Made by a program: the position numbers and the translations under genes
Assembly: GCA_032690845.1 (NCBI GenBank)
Contig: CM064427.1
Coordinates: 4,289,501 to 4,353,500 of the forward strand
Direction of reading: 5' to 3'
DNA length: 64,000 nucleotides
Source of the DNA: Eleusine coracana subsp. coracana
Lineage: Eukaryota; Streptophyta; Magnoliopsida; Poales; Poaceae
Part shown: piece by piece, positions 1 to 10,253 of the stretch
How positions within the stretch are numbered: the stretch's first letter is position 1
Layout: each line of letters starts with the position of its first letter
Notes under the pieces: generated by a model
Seen by the model: the letters and a program-made list of their open reading frames with translations, nothing else
The model's database searches: none
What the model was told of the DNA's origin: nothing

Positions 1-69
1 TGATTAGGGGGCAAATGATTACCTCTCTGCAGGCCTTACTCAAACGAAGAAATTGATGTTTTTTTCCAG

Positions 70-179
70 ATGGGTTCAACAAAGACAGCGAGACCAGACC
101 GTTCCCAGCCCTATTCTCTATCAGAGGCACTAAGATCTTTTACAAAATGAAATCTGTGATGCTGTTAGAAGTTTCTTAG
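70..179 (+). CDS. Possible terminal exon of an upstream gene (partial)
   Basis: A T-rich stretch ending in CAG at 67-69 looks like a splice acceptor. After it an open frame (AT GGG TTC AAC AAA...) runs 36 codons to TAG at 177-179. The composition is less AT-rich than the sequence that follows. I do not recognise the product. It could equally be chance in a non-coding flank, and the rest of the gene would lie left of the window. Confidence 0.25.
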
Positions 180-325
180 CTAGGTAGGGTCTTTGTGATA
201 CTACTATCTATTATCTTTGAAAGCAAAAGAAGTCATTACGTTCGCTCTCAAACCCATAAAATTATAACATTAATCAGAAAAAGATAAACTATTAGCCATT
301 AGATTTTATAAAGATTGAACAGTCT

Positions 326-870
326 AGATGAAAGCTAATAGTTATTAGCCGAGTACAATTCATAAACTAATAAGTAAATTTGGAATTATAATAAAAATAA
401 AAAAATATTCATCTCTGATTTGGTTAAAAAAATGCTACACGCATGTCCTTATTTGTATATCTGGTTTCGATCTAAAACAAATAGTTCTTATCCGAGTATA
501 ATTCATAAACTAAGTAGATGAAAGCCAATAGTTTTTATCCAAGTACAATTAATAAACTAATAAGTAAATTCGGAATAATAATAAAAATACAAAAAATATC
601 CATCTCTGATTTGGTAAAAAAATATTACACGCATGTCCTTATTTGTATATCTAGTTTTGATGTAAAACAAATAGTTCTTATCCGAGTACAATTCATAAAC
701 TAAGTAAATTAAAAAATTATTCATCTCTGATTTGGTAAAAAAAATGCTACACGTTTGCATATCTGTTTTAGATCTAAAAGAAATAGTTCTTATCCGAGTA
801 CAATTCATAAACTGAGTAAATTCAGAATAATAATAATAAAAATAGAAAAATATGCATCACTGCTTTGGTA
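326..870. repeat. AT-rich tandem repeat, ~190-bp unit
   Basis: The block starting AGATGAAAGC at 326 recurs at 516 (AGATGAAAGC again), giving a 190-bp period. A shortened third copy follows from about 703 and a fourth partial copy from about 790. Each unit carries a GAGTACAATTCATAAACTAA segment, ATTCATCTCTGATTTGGT and TGCTACACGCATGTCC. Copies differ by point changes and small indels, so the array is not very young. No coding function is visible. Confidence 0.75.
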
Positions 871-2140
871 AAAAAAAGGTTTACTGCGCATTGGCATTTT
901 TTTTCCCTACAACGGAATAAAATTTTCCATGTCACTGTAGCATCAAATCAATTTGACATACTAATTAGGTAAAATATCCTAAGTTAATTTAGACTATGTG
1001 TACCACTCCGTGTCAGTCTTGAGAGACCGAAAAGGAGACAGCCAATACCCAAAAACCTCTTCACGTGCAGATATGTGGCAGTTGCTGCCGACCTCAACGG
1101 CAGTGGGGGTTGCCTCCTTTGGGTCGATGTGGCCCTACCGACTCTCACTTCTAGCCATGGCGATGCTCAAATTCTAGGTTGCCTCCTTTGGGTTGACATG
1201 GTCGTTGCGGTGCTCGACTACTATCTCGAACAACGCATGATCAAGCTCGTGACATTGTGCATGAGAATACGGTTAAGGAACTCAACAAGTACCTCGCTAC
1301 CACATTGGTCTCCGAGTAGGATTCCACCCCAAGCTAAGCAAGGCCATTGGCATTCCCAGTTTGCCAACCACTTCACCAGTCATAAGAGTCTTACAAAATT
1401 GATAAATGATATCAAGGCAAACACTCAGGTGTCTAGGAACATGGTCGACACCTAAGGCTATCCCGCGGTGCTCATAGTCTGTGCATGACTCACTAGGGCT
1501 GATCGTGGCAATGTGGTCGAGGTCAAGACCTAAGATCCTGACATGCTTACGGCTGAATCTTGCCGTCATATGTGTCTATTTCTTGATAGTCAACCGCTTA
1601 GACCACAAACACATAGAGGACCACAAGTAGTTGGCGCCGAGTGGCTGAGGCAATGTTGTGGCATGGTGTTGTTATGATGGGTTCACTTGATAGACATTAA
1701 AAGGCCGAGAGCCATAGGGTTCAAAATGAATTTGATTGACCATTGAGTTTTAGTTTTTTTAGGGCTAAGATCTGATATACACTAGCCAGTGGGGCATAGA
1801 TGAAGCCACAACAAGCAACAAAAGAAAAGAAAAATAGGATAATAAAAACTATTGTTTAGCTCAGTTTTGCTGGTCCAACGTTTCAATTCCATACTATGAG
1901 AAGATTTATCTTTTTTGTCATTCTTTTTTCTAATAACCGAATGATCGTTAATAATGAGCTGACATGCACATGTTTATTGTACATATTGAACGGTGTGGTT
2001 ATTGCACATCTTTCATGCAACAACTTTCTACTACCAATGACATAGAATATGATATAGATGCTAATGAGTTGAGAAATCAGTCTGATTGAATAAAAAAAAT
2101 TAAGACATTTGTAAAGACTTGAATTATATGTCATTTCTAG
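871..2140. other. Spacer, possible interior of a Helitron
   Basis: No gene is supported. The segment 1075-1455 is open for 126 codons but has no recognisable domain and repeats a phrase (TTGCCTCCTTTGGGT at about 1109 and 1180). Because a Helitron 3' terminus lies at 2141-2171, part of this stretch is probably Helitron interior. The 5' TC end was not located. Confidence 0.35.
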
Positions 2141-2171
2141 CCGCGCACAAACTGCGCGGGTCACCTTCTAG
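2141..2171 (+). mobile_element. Helitron 3' terminus (hairpin plus CTAG)
   Basis: Positions 2141-2159 form a perfect hairpin, CCGCGCA-CAAAC-TGCGCGG. Eight bases later comes CTAG (2168-2171) followed by T. A GC-rich palindrome a few bases before CTRR-T is the diagnostic 3' end of Helitrons, which insert between A and T. The sequence directly after it is LINE-derived, so the Helitron appears to have inserted into a LINE. Confidence 0.65.
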
Positions 2172-2425
2172 TTGCACTAATTCCAAAAGTTTCAGAACTA
2201 GAGCACCTCACCAAATTTAGACCAATTAGCCTGTGCAATGCACTTTACAAATATTTGCCTCTGGTTCCAGATATTATCGCTACAAGGGCACTATTTGTTA
2301 TTAGTTTACCAGAGACAAAAGTCACTTTGTTCGAGTGATAATATCTGGAAGCAGAGTCCAACATGTCCAACCATCTCACGTCTACTTTTGGCAGATGATG
2401 GCATTTTTTTTTTTTTTGACAAGAG
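2172..2425 (+). mobile_element. Degenerate LINE reverse transcriptase fragment
   Basis: Translation from 2176 reads ALIPKVSELEHLTKFRPISL (residues CNALYK follow), the conserved block of plant non-LTR reverse transcriptases. Farther on, a second frame gives ISRLLLADDGIFF, matching the catalytic (F/L)ADD motif. The two motifs are closer than in intact elements and lie in different frames, so the fragment has internal deletion and frameshift. It is non-functional. Confidence 0.7.
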
Positions 2426-2485
2426 CTGATGAGCATATGGTGTTAACACACTCAAGACAAGAGCTGATGAGCATATAGTGTTAGC
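2418..2485. repeat. Short direct duplication (38-bp period)
   Basis: GACAAGAGCTGATGAGCATA occurs at 2418 and again at 2456. A nearby phrase TCCAACCATCTCACGT also occurs twice (about 2366 and 2509). This looks like local duplication beside the LINE fragment. Confidence 0.6.
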
Positions 2486-3046
2486 ATCTGACGTCTACTT
2501 TTTTTTTGTCCAACCATCTCACGTCCACTTGCTCTCTGGAAACATACAACGAAGGATGAGGTCAAAGATCAATCTACATAAATCATCCATCTTTTTTTCG
2601 TAATAGCTGCTCTCCTGATATCAAACAAAGAGTTATGGCTACATTAGATACACAATAAGGCTCTCTGAACCACGTATTTGGGTATGCCGACATATGTCGG
2701 ACAGTCAAGAATGAACGCTTTTAACTCTATCTCGGAGAGCAAGTGGAAAAGGGTGCAAGAGGATGGAGTGACTGACATATTAAAAGCACTTGTAGGCCTG
2801 AAAAGGAAGTCGGAATATTTCTGTTTTAATCTGGATGACAATCAGTAATTAGGAACGGGTAAAAAGTCGATCTGTATTGTCACTGTCGTCTGTACTTTTG
2901 GTCAATGTCCTGAGAACAAGAACGACAATAACATCACAACGTAAAACTCCATAAATATACACGGCTCAACCCGTGAGACGTCTATATATATCCACACACT
3001 GCACACATGCAACCGTGTAACGTACGTGTGTATTAACGATGGCCTA
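2486..3046. other. Spacer and 3' flank of the BAHD gene
   Basis: No gene or clear repeat seen. The part next to 3046 is the downstream flank of the minus-strand acyltransferase and probably contains its 3' UTR. Confidence 0.4.
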
Positions 3047-4354
3047 CTACACCACCACCAGGCTGGCCAGCTCGTCGGCGAAAATCTTCCTGAACTCCGG
3101 CATGCTGTCGGGCTCCAGCGACAGCACGAGCGCGAGGTCCCCGTCCTTCCCCGCGGCGTTCATCACGTACACGAACCCGCTGTAGTACATGAGGGCCGGC
3201 CCCATGAACGCCGGCGCGCCCCACCCGAAGTCGGCCTTGTACAGCGACATGCCCATCCAGCTGATGGCCCGCAGGTGGGCCCGGGAGATGCCGCTCCGTG
3301 GCAGGTTCATGGCGTCCACGCCCTCCAGGTAGTCCACCAGCGACCTTGCGTAGTCGTCGCCCTGGCTCGTCGCGGCCAGCGCTCGGCGCGCGGCGTAGCC
3401 CACCGGGTTGGCCACCACCTCGCCGACGGTGGCCAGCGCCGACGTACGGACCACCGCGTTGCCGAAGTAGCCCGGCGGGAGCGGCGGCGCCAGGCGGGCC
3501 CGCATGTCGATCATGGAGTAGAGCCGCGTCTACGCGTCGGGCGGGAGCGACCGGGCCCGGCACGCGCACTGCCACACCAGCGCCGTCACGGCGCGGAACG
3601 TGGACGCGCCCGCGCACCGGGACTTGAGCGCGGCCACCTGCGCCTTGGTCAGCGTGATGATGGTGCTCGCGTACGTGGATCCCGCGGCCACCGCGTGCAC
3701 GGGCGGCTCGGGTTCCGGCTTGTACTCCGGGTGGTCGAACGCCACCGCGCGCGCCGGGCCCGGGCGCGCGGCGAGGAGGCGGTGGTCGAAGCAGGGCGGC
3801 ACGGGCGCGTGGGCCGCCGTGTCGTCGTCCCCGCGCGCGATGCTGGCCCACGTCTCGACGAAGTGGGCCGCGCTTCGGGCGTCGACGACGAAGTGGTGCA
3901 GCGCGAGGCCCAGCACGACGCCGCCGCAGCGGAGGCGGGTGACCTGCGCGAACAGCAGCGCGCAGGGCGGGTTCGGCGCGGGCGTCGCGGGCACGAACAG
4001 GTGGCGTATCTTGGGGCACGGGACGAACTCGTTCATCAGGTCGTCGAGCGCGTAGTCGGAGCACGCGGTCACGAAGACGGCGCCCTCGGCGGTGCAGTCC
4101 ACCTGGACGCGCCCGGTGGGGTCGAGGCCGAGGCGGCCCGCGAGCGGGTAGAACGCGACTAGCGCCTTGGCGAGGCTGTGCTTGACGGCGTCGGCGGCGA
4201 AGAACCCCGGCTCACCGTTGGGACGGTAGAAGTATACCGTCGGCGTGTACCCGCGGCGCGCGGCGAGGTCGAGGTTGGACAGCCAGATGCTTTCTGCGGG
4301 TGTCTCATCGGCGGGGATGACCAGCTCCGACGTCAACACCTCAACCCTCGCCAT
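3047..4354 (-). pseudogene. HCT-like BAHD acyltransferase with in-frame stop
   Basis: BAHD enzymes transfer acyl groups from CoA thioesters to alcohols or amines, usually in the cytosol. The frame starts at ATG 4354 (MARVEVLTSELVIP), preceded by no better ATG. It keeps the catalytic HHFVVD (HxxxD) motif in the first half and the structural DFGWG motif near the C-terminus, and ends at TAG 3047-3049. It has no intron. The total of 436 codons is normal family length. A single TAG at 3530-3532 lies between SLPPDA and TRLYSMIDMR, where relatives carry a sense codon. Everything downstream stays in frame and well conserved (DFGWG, LxLEPDSMPEF). The N-terminal style suggests the hydroxycinnamoyltransferase clade; the substrate cannot be told. 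It is either a very young pseudogene, a null allele, or a base error. A truncated protein would keep HxxxD but lose DFGWG. Confidence 0.85.
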
Positions 4355-4531
4355 GGCCGCCGCCTCGTCACAAGTCACAAGCTATAGCTAGGAAACACAC
4401 ATGCGCGCGCTGCTGAGCAGCTGGTGACGGTTTTCTTGCGATCTGCCCTTCGCTTAAGTAGAGGTGCGTGTGACAGTGAGGAGTGAGCAGGGTGAGGACT
4501 GTGAGAGCGCGGTTGGTGGTGACGGACAGAT

Positions 4532-5046
4532 CACTGTCTCAAGTGCTTTTTTTTTTCTTTTATTCTTTTTTGAACTGGAAGACACTTCCATTATTCTAAC
4601 TGCCGACAAATTGTCTGTGACCAGTTGCATGACACAAGTTGGGAGGGCATCCATAAGGGGATCCTCTCCTCACTCACATAGTACTCCTTGAGCAGCAAGC
4701 AAATGTGCTACTCGGCTACAGGACCTGGAACAGAATTAACCACTACATTATTGCTAAAGTTGAGAAACAAGAGATCCCTGATGAGCTCCATGATGAGATT
4801 TCCAGCCACTGAAACATCCTCGGTCTCAGACAAGATTGCTTGCTTAACCGTCGCTCAGAGCATCTGTTTCTAGGACAATATTAGGCATCCCTGTATAGCC
4901 ATCTGCACTCCATGTAAATATGCAATGACCTTATCTGCTAGGTGGGCCTCTAAAACATAATTCAGTTTACCCCTTGCTGCTGCAACCACGTCCCCGTCAG
5001 AATCACGGATTATGGATCCCCATCCCCCTGCACTGTCTCAAGTGCT
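4532..5046 (-). mobile_element. 5'-truncated LINE with RNase H remnant and 16-bp TSD
   Basis: The 16-mer CACTGTCTCAAGTGCT flanks the element at 4532-4547 and 5031-5046. Immediately inside the left copy is a poly-T run (the minus-strand poly-A tail). Reading the minus strand from 5030 gives GGWGSIIRDSDGDVVAAARG and on to a second block with HGVQMAIQGC, the RNase H-like domain found at the C-terminus of plant LINEs. Later stops and frameshifts kill it. Body 4548-5030. Confidence 0.75.
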
Positions 5047-5459
5047 GACGACGTGTTGTCCGCAGCCATGGAAAACCTGGCTGGTTAGGACGGGCAACAG
5101 CGATAAGGGAGACTGGAATAAATGATGAGACGATTCACCGTTGATCCCTAGTCTACTTCAGTCACTAGCAATGCGTAAAGAGGAGTTGCTTGATTGGTAA
5201 AAGTATTCCGTTACTTCAGCCACTTCCAGTGTAAAAGTATTCCGTTAATTTGCTTGGTCTGCAGAAAAGTTGTTCTGTATATAACGAGTGGGTGTAGTTG
5301 AGTTTAGATGGCGGGGTAATAATTAAGCTATAGCGACTCTGTGCGCCACGCACTACACAGGTGTCTCCATTAAAAGAAAGTTTGGATGAATCATGCACCA
5401 CGTGAAGCAATATACTTTTCTTTTTTGTGAAACATAATACAACCAATACTCATTTCTCT
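5047..5459. other. Spacer with a small direct repeat
   Basis: GTAAAAGTATTCCGTTA appears at about 5198 and 5231. Nothing else is recognised. Confidence 0.35.
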
Positions 5460-5640
5460 GAACATTTGCACACATACACCCTACCTCCACGGACACCTAC
5501 GAGAGATTGAACTTGAGATTCGAAAATGTGGATGCCATCTACCTCAAAAAATAAGTAAGTAGTCGTAAATAAATATCCATGGTGAGTCTAGAATTTAAAC
5601 CTTGGTGGATTGATTCTACCGCAACCTAACCATCCCTAAT
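5460..5640 (-). mobile_element. tRNA-derived SINE remnant
   Basis: On the minus strand the segment reads GGTTAGGTTGCGGTAGAATC then GGTTTAAATTCTAGA, echoing A- and B-box promoter elements, and ends near TGTGTGCAAATG. It resembles the SINE copies at 26.0-26.3 kb and 36.0-36.5 kb but is diverged. Confidence 0.45.
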
Positions 5641-5976
5641 AATGCAAGTGGTTTAAACTGATGTAAAGTGATATCTTTCAGGTGGAATCGAACTCATTTT
5701 GCATCTTTGTTGTAATAATGCTCGTCTCTCAGTTAAATCATTATTATCATGACTGTTGGATCCTTGACCTGAAAAATCATCATATATTGGCTTTTAAAAT
5801 TGGATCAGTCAAAATCACCCACAACTGTTTCTGTTCAATTTTTTTAGGGTGTAAAATCACCACCAACTAAGAGATTTGACTTTGGTTACATGCTACTTAA
5901 GTCCAATAGAAGTCACTGCTGCCCCTACCTAACAACAACGTTTAAGGTTCCAGTATTCAATGAATTTGATCCCGTT
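5641..5976. other. AT-rich spacer
   Basis: No gene or recognisable element seen between the SINE remnant and the CACTA element. Confidence 0.3.
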
Positions 5977-7366
5977 CACTACCGAAATATGAAAGTTTGC
6001 TGTATGCCCGCGGCACACCACTCATGGCGAAGGCATTCATCGTGTGTGGCCTACGGCGAAGGTGTGACGGCGAAGAGGGGCGACGATGAAGGCGTGTTCA
6101 CCGTGTGCCATCCAACGTGCACACGGTGAATATCGGCGTTAACAGCACTGACGGCGTTAGCTACTTTGCCGTGCACCGATCACACCACACACAACAAAGA
6201 ATTTATAGTTCGCCTTGTGCCCATCATACCGTACACGACAAAGAAATAACAGTTTCGCCGTGTGCCTATCACACCACACACGACAAAGAAAAAAAAGCCG
6301 AGGGAAGGCTCTTTGCCGTATGTCACCATCCCGGCACACGGCAAAGAATTGCTCACTTTGCCGTGGGCCATCATTCTGGCACACGACAAAGGGTTTTCCC
6401 AGTGGCCCTCCTATGTTCACTTCGCTATGTGCCATGGCTGTGGCACACGACAAAGTGACCTTTCAATTTTTTTTTTGTTTTTTCTTTCACAATCACTTAC
6501 ATATGTCACATATCAATAATATATTCAACAAGCATCAATAATGTATCACACATCTCATTAAAATATCATATATATCATTAATTTATCACACACATCAACA
6601 ATATTTCACACATCTCATCAAAATAGCACATATATCACTTAAATTCCACTCAATGTTTACAAACATCTCTTCACAAGTTCATGAACCTCGTCATCTGAAA
6701 TTATTCAACAAGTTCAACGTAGTTTTAACAATCATCTCTTCACAAGTTCATAAAGCTCATTGCGGCGGTGGGAACGACTGTTGTGTCGGAAACATCAATG
6801 ACATACCCGTCGACATGTCAGGCGTGTTCGATGCCGCCGATTGATTCTGAAGTAGAAAATATTAAAAACGAGAACTTGTAATTTTCTAAGTGATTGTAAG
6901 GTAATAGGTTATCTAAATCTGTAATACTTAAAAATAAAAGAATAATACTTAGTTATAATCTAAATATTTATAAATTGAAGTAATAAGTCTCTAAATGGTT
7001 GTATATTTCTAGATCTCTAAATTATTATAAATTTCTAGTTCTCTAAATTGAACTAAGTCTTTAAATCTACAATATTTGAAATGAGTCAACTCGGCTATAA
7101 CGTAGCTCACTTGAAGAGTTGCCTCTTATGATCATTAACAAAGTCTACCTTTATATACCTAAAAGACTTACATTTAGGACACTAATTTACGCCGGCGTGT
7201 TTTTCCTAAACAACACGCGTCCTTTAGGACAGACATGTATCTGCTCATATTACATCTTAAGTGCACGAATGAGTTTCTGTGACTTATACATATTATGTGA
7301 AATGGGCCATGGCGAAGAAGGTTTCGCCATGTGTCCGAGGAAAGATGTACGACGAATTTTTTAGTG
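5977..7366 (+). mobile_element. Non-autonomous CACTA element with GTT duplication
   Basis: The left end is CACTACCGAAATATGAAAG at 5977; the right end reads TTTTTTAGTG at 7366, giving CACTA in inverted orientation. GTT lies directly outside both ends (5974-5976 and 7367-7369), the 3-bp duplication expected of CACTA elements. Subterminal copies of TTTGCCGT(G)TGCC and GGCACACGGCAAAG fill 5995-6460, with related GGCGAAGAAGGTTTCGCC near 7313. The interior is AT-rich with no transposase frame, so it must be mobilised in trans if at all. Confidence 0.75.
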
Positions 7367-8631
7367 GTTGGGTCATAGTTTACGAACAGAATACTGGGGA
7401 TTCACTCGGAAGCTCTGTAACTGTTAGACCGCTTGCGCTTTGTGTGGCCAGGGCAATGCACAAAGATTCCGTCGAAAAGTATTGGCATGCTGATTCCTTG
7501 CTTGGACCAGCATAGCCGAATAGTGTCTTTGTGTTTGGTGCGAAGCGAGGAGATTGCAACCATCATACTTGCTTAAGAGACTTATCATTCGCATTCATTA
7601 CTAATAATCATTCTGACAGAAGAGCCATGTTTCATATGCGTGTCAGAAAGTCGAAGATAACATAGACAAATTTTCAACGAAAACTCGAAGAGCGATGGCT
7701 CATGAACTGCTCATGTTTCTTGCACACTTTTTTTCAAGCAAACTGTTTCTTGTAAAATTCATGTGTTATGAACATGACCTATCAATAGAACACTGATTGA
7801 AAAGGCTTGCTTGAACAAGATTCGAATCCAAATATAGGCGTTTGTACGGGCGCTGTGTCGATCGAGTCCACGCTGAAGTACGAAGATGACGCTTGGTAGC
7901 TCGGGTGACACTGCCCCTGAACACGAGGGATTACTTATGTAGACAGGGAGCACTGTATCTGCAATTCGCGTCCGTTTGGTGGAGCTGCCAAGTCTGCTTT
8001 GCGTGTGCCTAACCGTCCGTGACCAAAAGCCGCCGGGCTTTCCAGTCAAAAGCAGGGTACAAAATTTCTCGGGTTCACTGAGCTACCTCCAATATTTTGT
8101 TTTTAAAGGGACAGAATTTCTAAAGGGTGCAATGATCAGCTACCAGAACAAAAGACGTTCTTCGTGACGCGAACGGGGAGGAACGAAGGATTCAAAGACA
8201 CATTTTTTCAGCATGATGATCCACATGTCATACTTTTAGTTTTTTTTACTAAAGTTTATCATACTTGTGGTTAACAATTTATTAGTCACACTTTTTGTGA
8301 CAAACTACACTTGACTAATCTTAAGCGTGACAATGTTAGAGATACCAACGGAACATGCCCTAATTGCACATGAATGTGGACTGGTACAATTAGACTTGAA
8401 TGGACGGCTATTTTTCGCTTTGTGCAGCTGATGCTATTATTAGCTCTTGCAGAAATTGATAATTCCATTAATATGCATGCGCTTTCGTGCATTGAAAGAG
8501 AGCTCTGCGTGACCTCAATTTGCTGCCAGTGCTTAGCTTGCTACATATACCTGTCTTTCAGACGTAAATATAATATCCGTATATACTGAATTGAAGACTT
8601 ATTCTCGCATGGACAATTATGTGGTTCAATC
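7367..8631. other. Spacer
   Basis: No supported gene, RNA or repeat. Short open frames here have no domain and no codon bias. Confidence 0.35.
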
Positions 8632-8989
8632 ATGCTATCTAGTGATACAAGTGATGCAGCATTTTGTTACATATACCAGCTGGCATTTTGTTCACCGTTT
8701 GGTGGGAAATTTGGAAAGAGGGAAATAGAAGAATCTTTCAACAAACAGAGCATTCTTTTGCGTTTGTAGCGCAGGCGACAAAAGACAGCATACAAGTGAT
8801 GTAGCTGGCTGCAACATCGACCAACCCCTAGTTCTTTTTTTCTTTTATCTGTATCTATTGCCGCCTCCTAGCCGCTCGCAACTCTCTAAGCTAGTTGCTG
8901 TTTTGTAATCGAAACCTTGTAATTGTTCTATCTTCTTCTTAATGAATGACAGTGTTCCTGCCTTTTCTTAAAAAAAAATGCTATCTAGT
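8632..8989 (+). mobile_element. 5'-truncated LINE, 12-bp TSD and poly-A
   Basis: ATGCTATCTAGT occurs at 8632-8643 and 8978-8989, bracketing a 334-bp body that ends in a run of A at 8969-8977. The plus strand encodes FTVWWEIWKEGNRRIFQQ, typical of the C-terminal part of plant LINE ORF2, then a stop and a 3' UTR containing TTAATGAATGACAG. It is a short, clean insertion. Confidence 0.8.
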
Positions 8990-10184
8990 AGGGACATAAC
9001 CTAGAGTGCAGTTTGCATAAAAACATGTCACTATCTGAGAGAAGCATAACAGAGAAATAGAGGCCGTTTCACTTCTTGTTTAACATGACAAAGAAATTAA
9101 ATGGAGAGCATCACACTGTACTTGTGCTCAGCGTGATGCACCTCGTACAATGGAGTTTTTAATTCAAAATGCTACCTCGCTCATGCATGATGTCATCGCC
9201 ATCCTACTGGCCTTGTTGGCTTCCAATGAGATCAAAGAACATATATAGAAGCGCCAAAGGATAAAGGATACCAAGTGATCGTACATCTCTAGAACCACTG
9301 AAAAAACAATGCAACGGTATACCATAACTTTTGTTTTCTAGAACCATCTACGAAGCACAACAAACCCGGCAAACAGGCGATAAACATATGTCATATGTGC
9401 TCCGTTGGCATGCATTTTGCCACACGGTTCGAAGCGATGAATGGCATAGGAAATTGTCCTACATAAATGTATCCATGCTTTTCCTTATTCCTCAAGAAAC
9501 CCAGCAGTACCAAAGCAAAGATGCTCGATCAGCTGACCACATAGATCGATTAAAACCTAACTCGATCTAACAGGGTGGACATCACAATCACATAGAGTTG
9601 ATGTGTGGTCTGAAGAGGACTATGCAAAAATGGCATAAGATATTGCAAAGACGAGCTGTTGCAAGCAAAAAATGTTGATGTGATGATGCTAGTTAGCACT
9701 GATTAAATTCTTCTTCACGTGGCATCTGATTTGTCTGTTCATCATTTTCGTGCAAAAGGTGATATACTACTTTACAACACAGTACACGTCCAGAAAAAAA
9801 CCATGAAGTAGAATGTGCGATCCATCAAAGAATGCTCCAAAGAACTTATCTTGATTTTTTCTATCCCTATGTGTGGTTTCGAAAACCGTGACAAACATGC
9901 AACTCAATAAATGAACTACACTCAGCTGGTTTGTCGAGATGTTTATGGTCTTCTTAAATCTCAAAATTAGCTAATTCAGTATTTTAGAGGTGTCCATAAA
10001 GATAAAATATACGCATATATGTTCATTGCGATGATTACTCGTGTCTGCGTCCGTGTTAAAAAGAAGAGGACCAACTGGCCCCAAAGCTCAACTGGCGTCC
10101 GGTCCAACGGTCGGTGGCTTTCCAGCCCATTTGTTTATTTTTTGAGACAAGCCCATTTGTTATCTGGCCTAAATTGAGAATTGA
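8990..10184. other. Spacer upstream of the PPR gene
   Basis: No gene or element recognised. The last ATG before the PPR frame on this strand is at 10031, in a different frame that stops near 10178. Confidence 0.35.
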
Positions 10185-10253
10185 GCCGTCCTCAAAGTTG
10201 CTAAAACGCAGAATAGTGGGCCCAAACGCAAATCCCAGTCGGCGCACCACTTC

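Noticed and set aside
1075..1455. 126-codon frame as a possible gene
   Set aside because: No recognisable motif, contains an internal repeated phrase, and lies in probable transposon sequence.
3026..4162. 378-codon open frame on the plus strand over the BAHD gene
   Set aside because: Arg/His/Val-rich antisense shadow of very GC-rich coding sequence; no domain, no start context.
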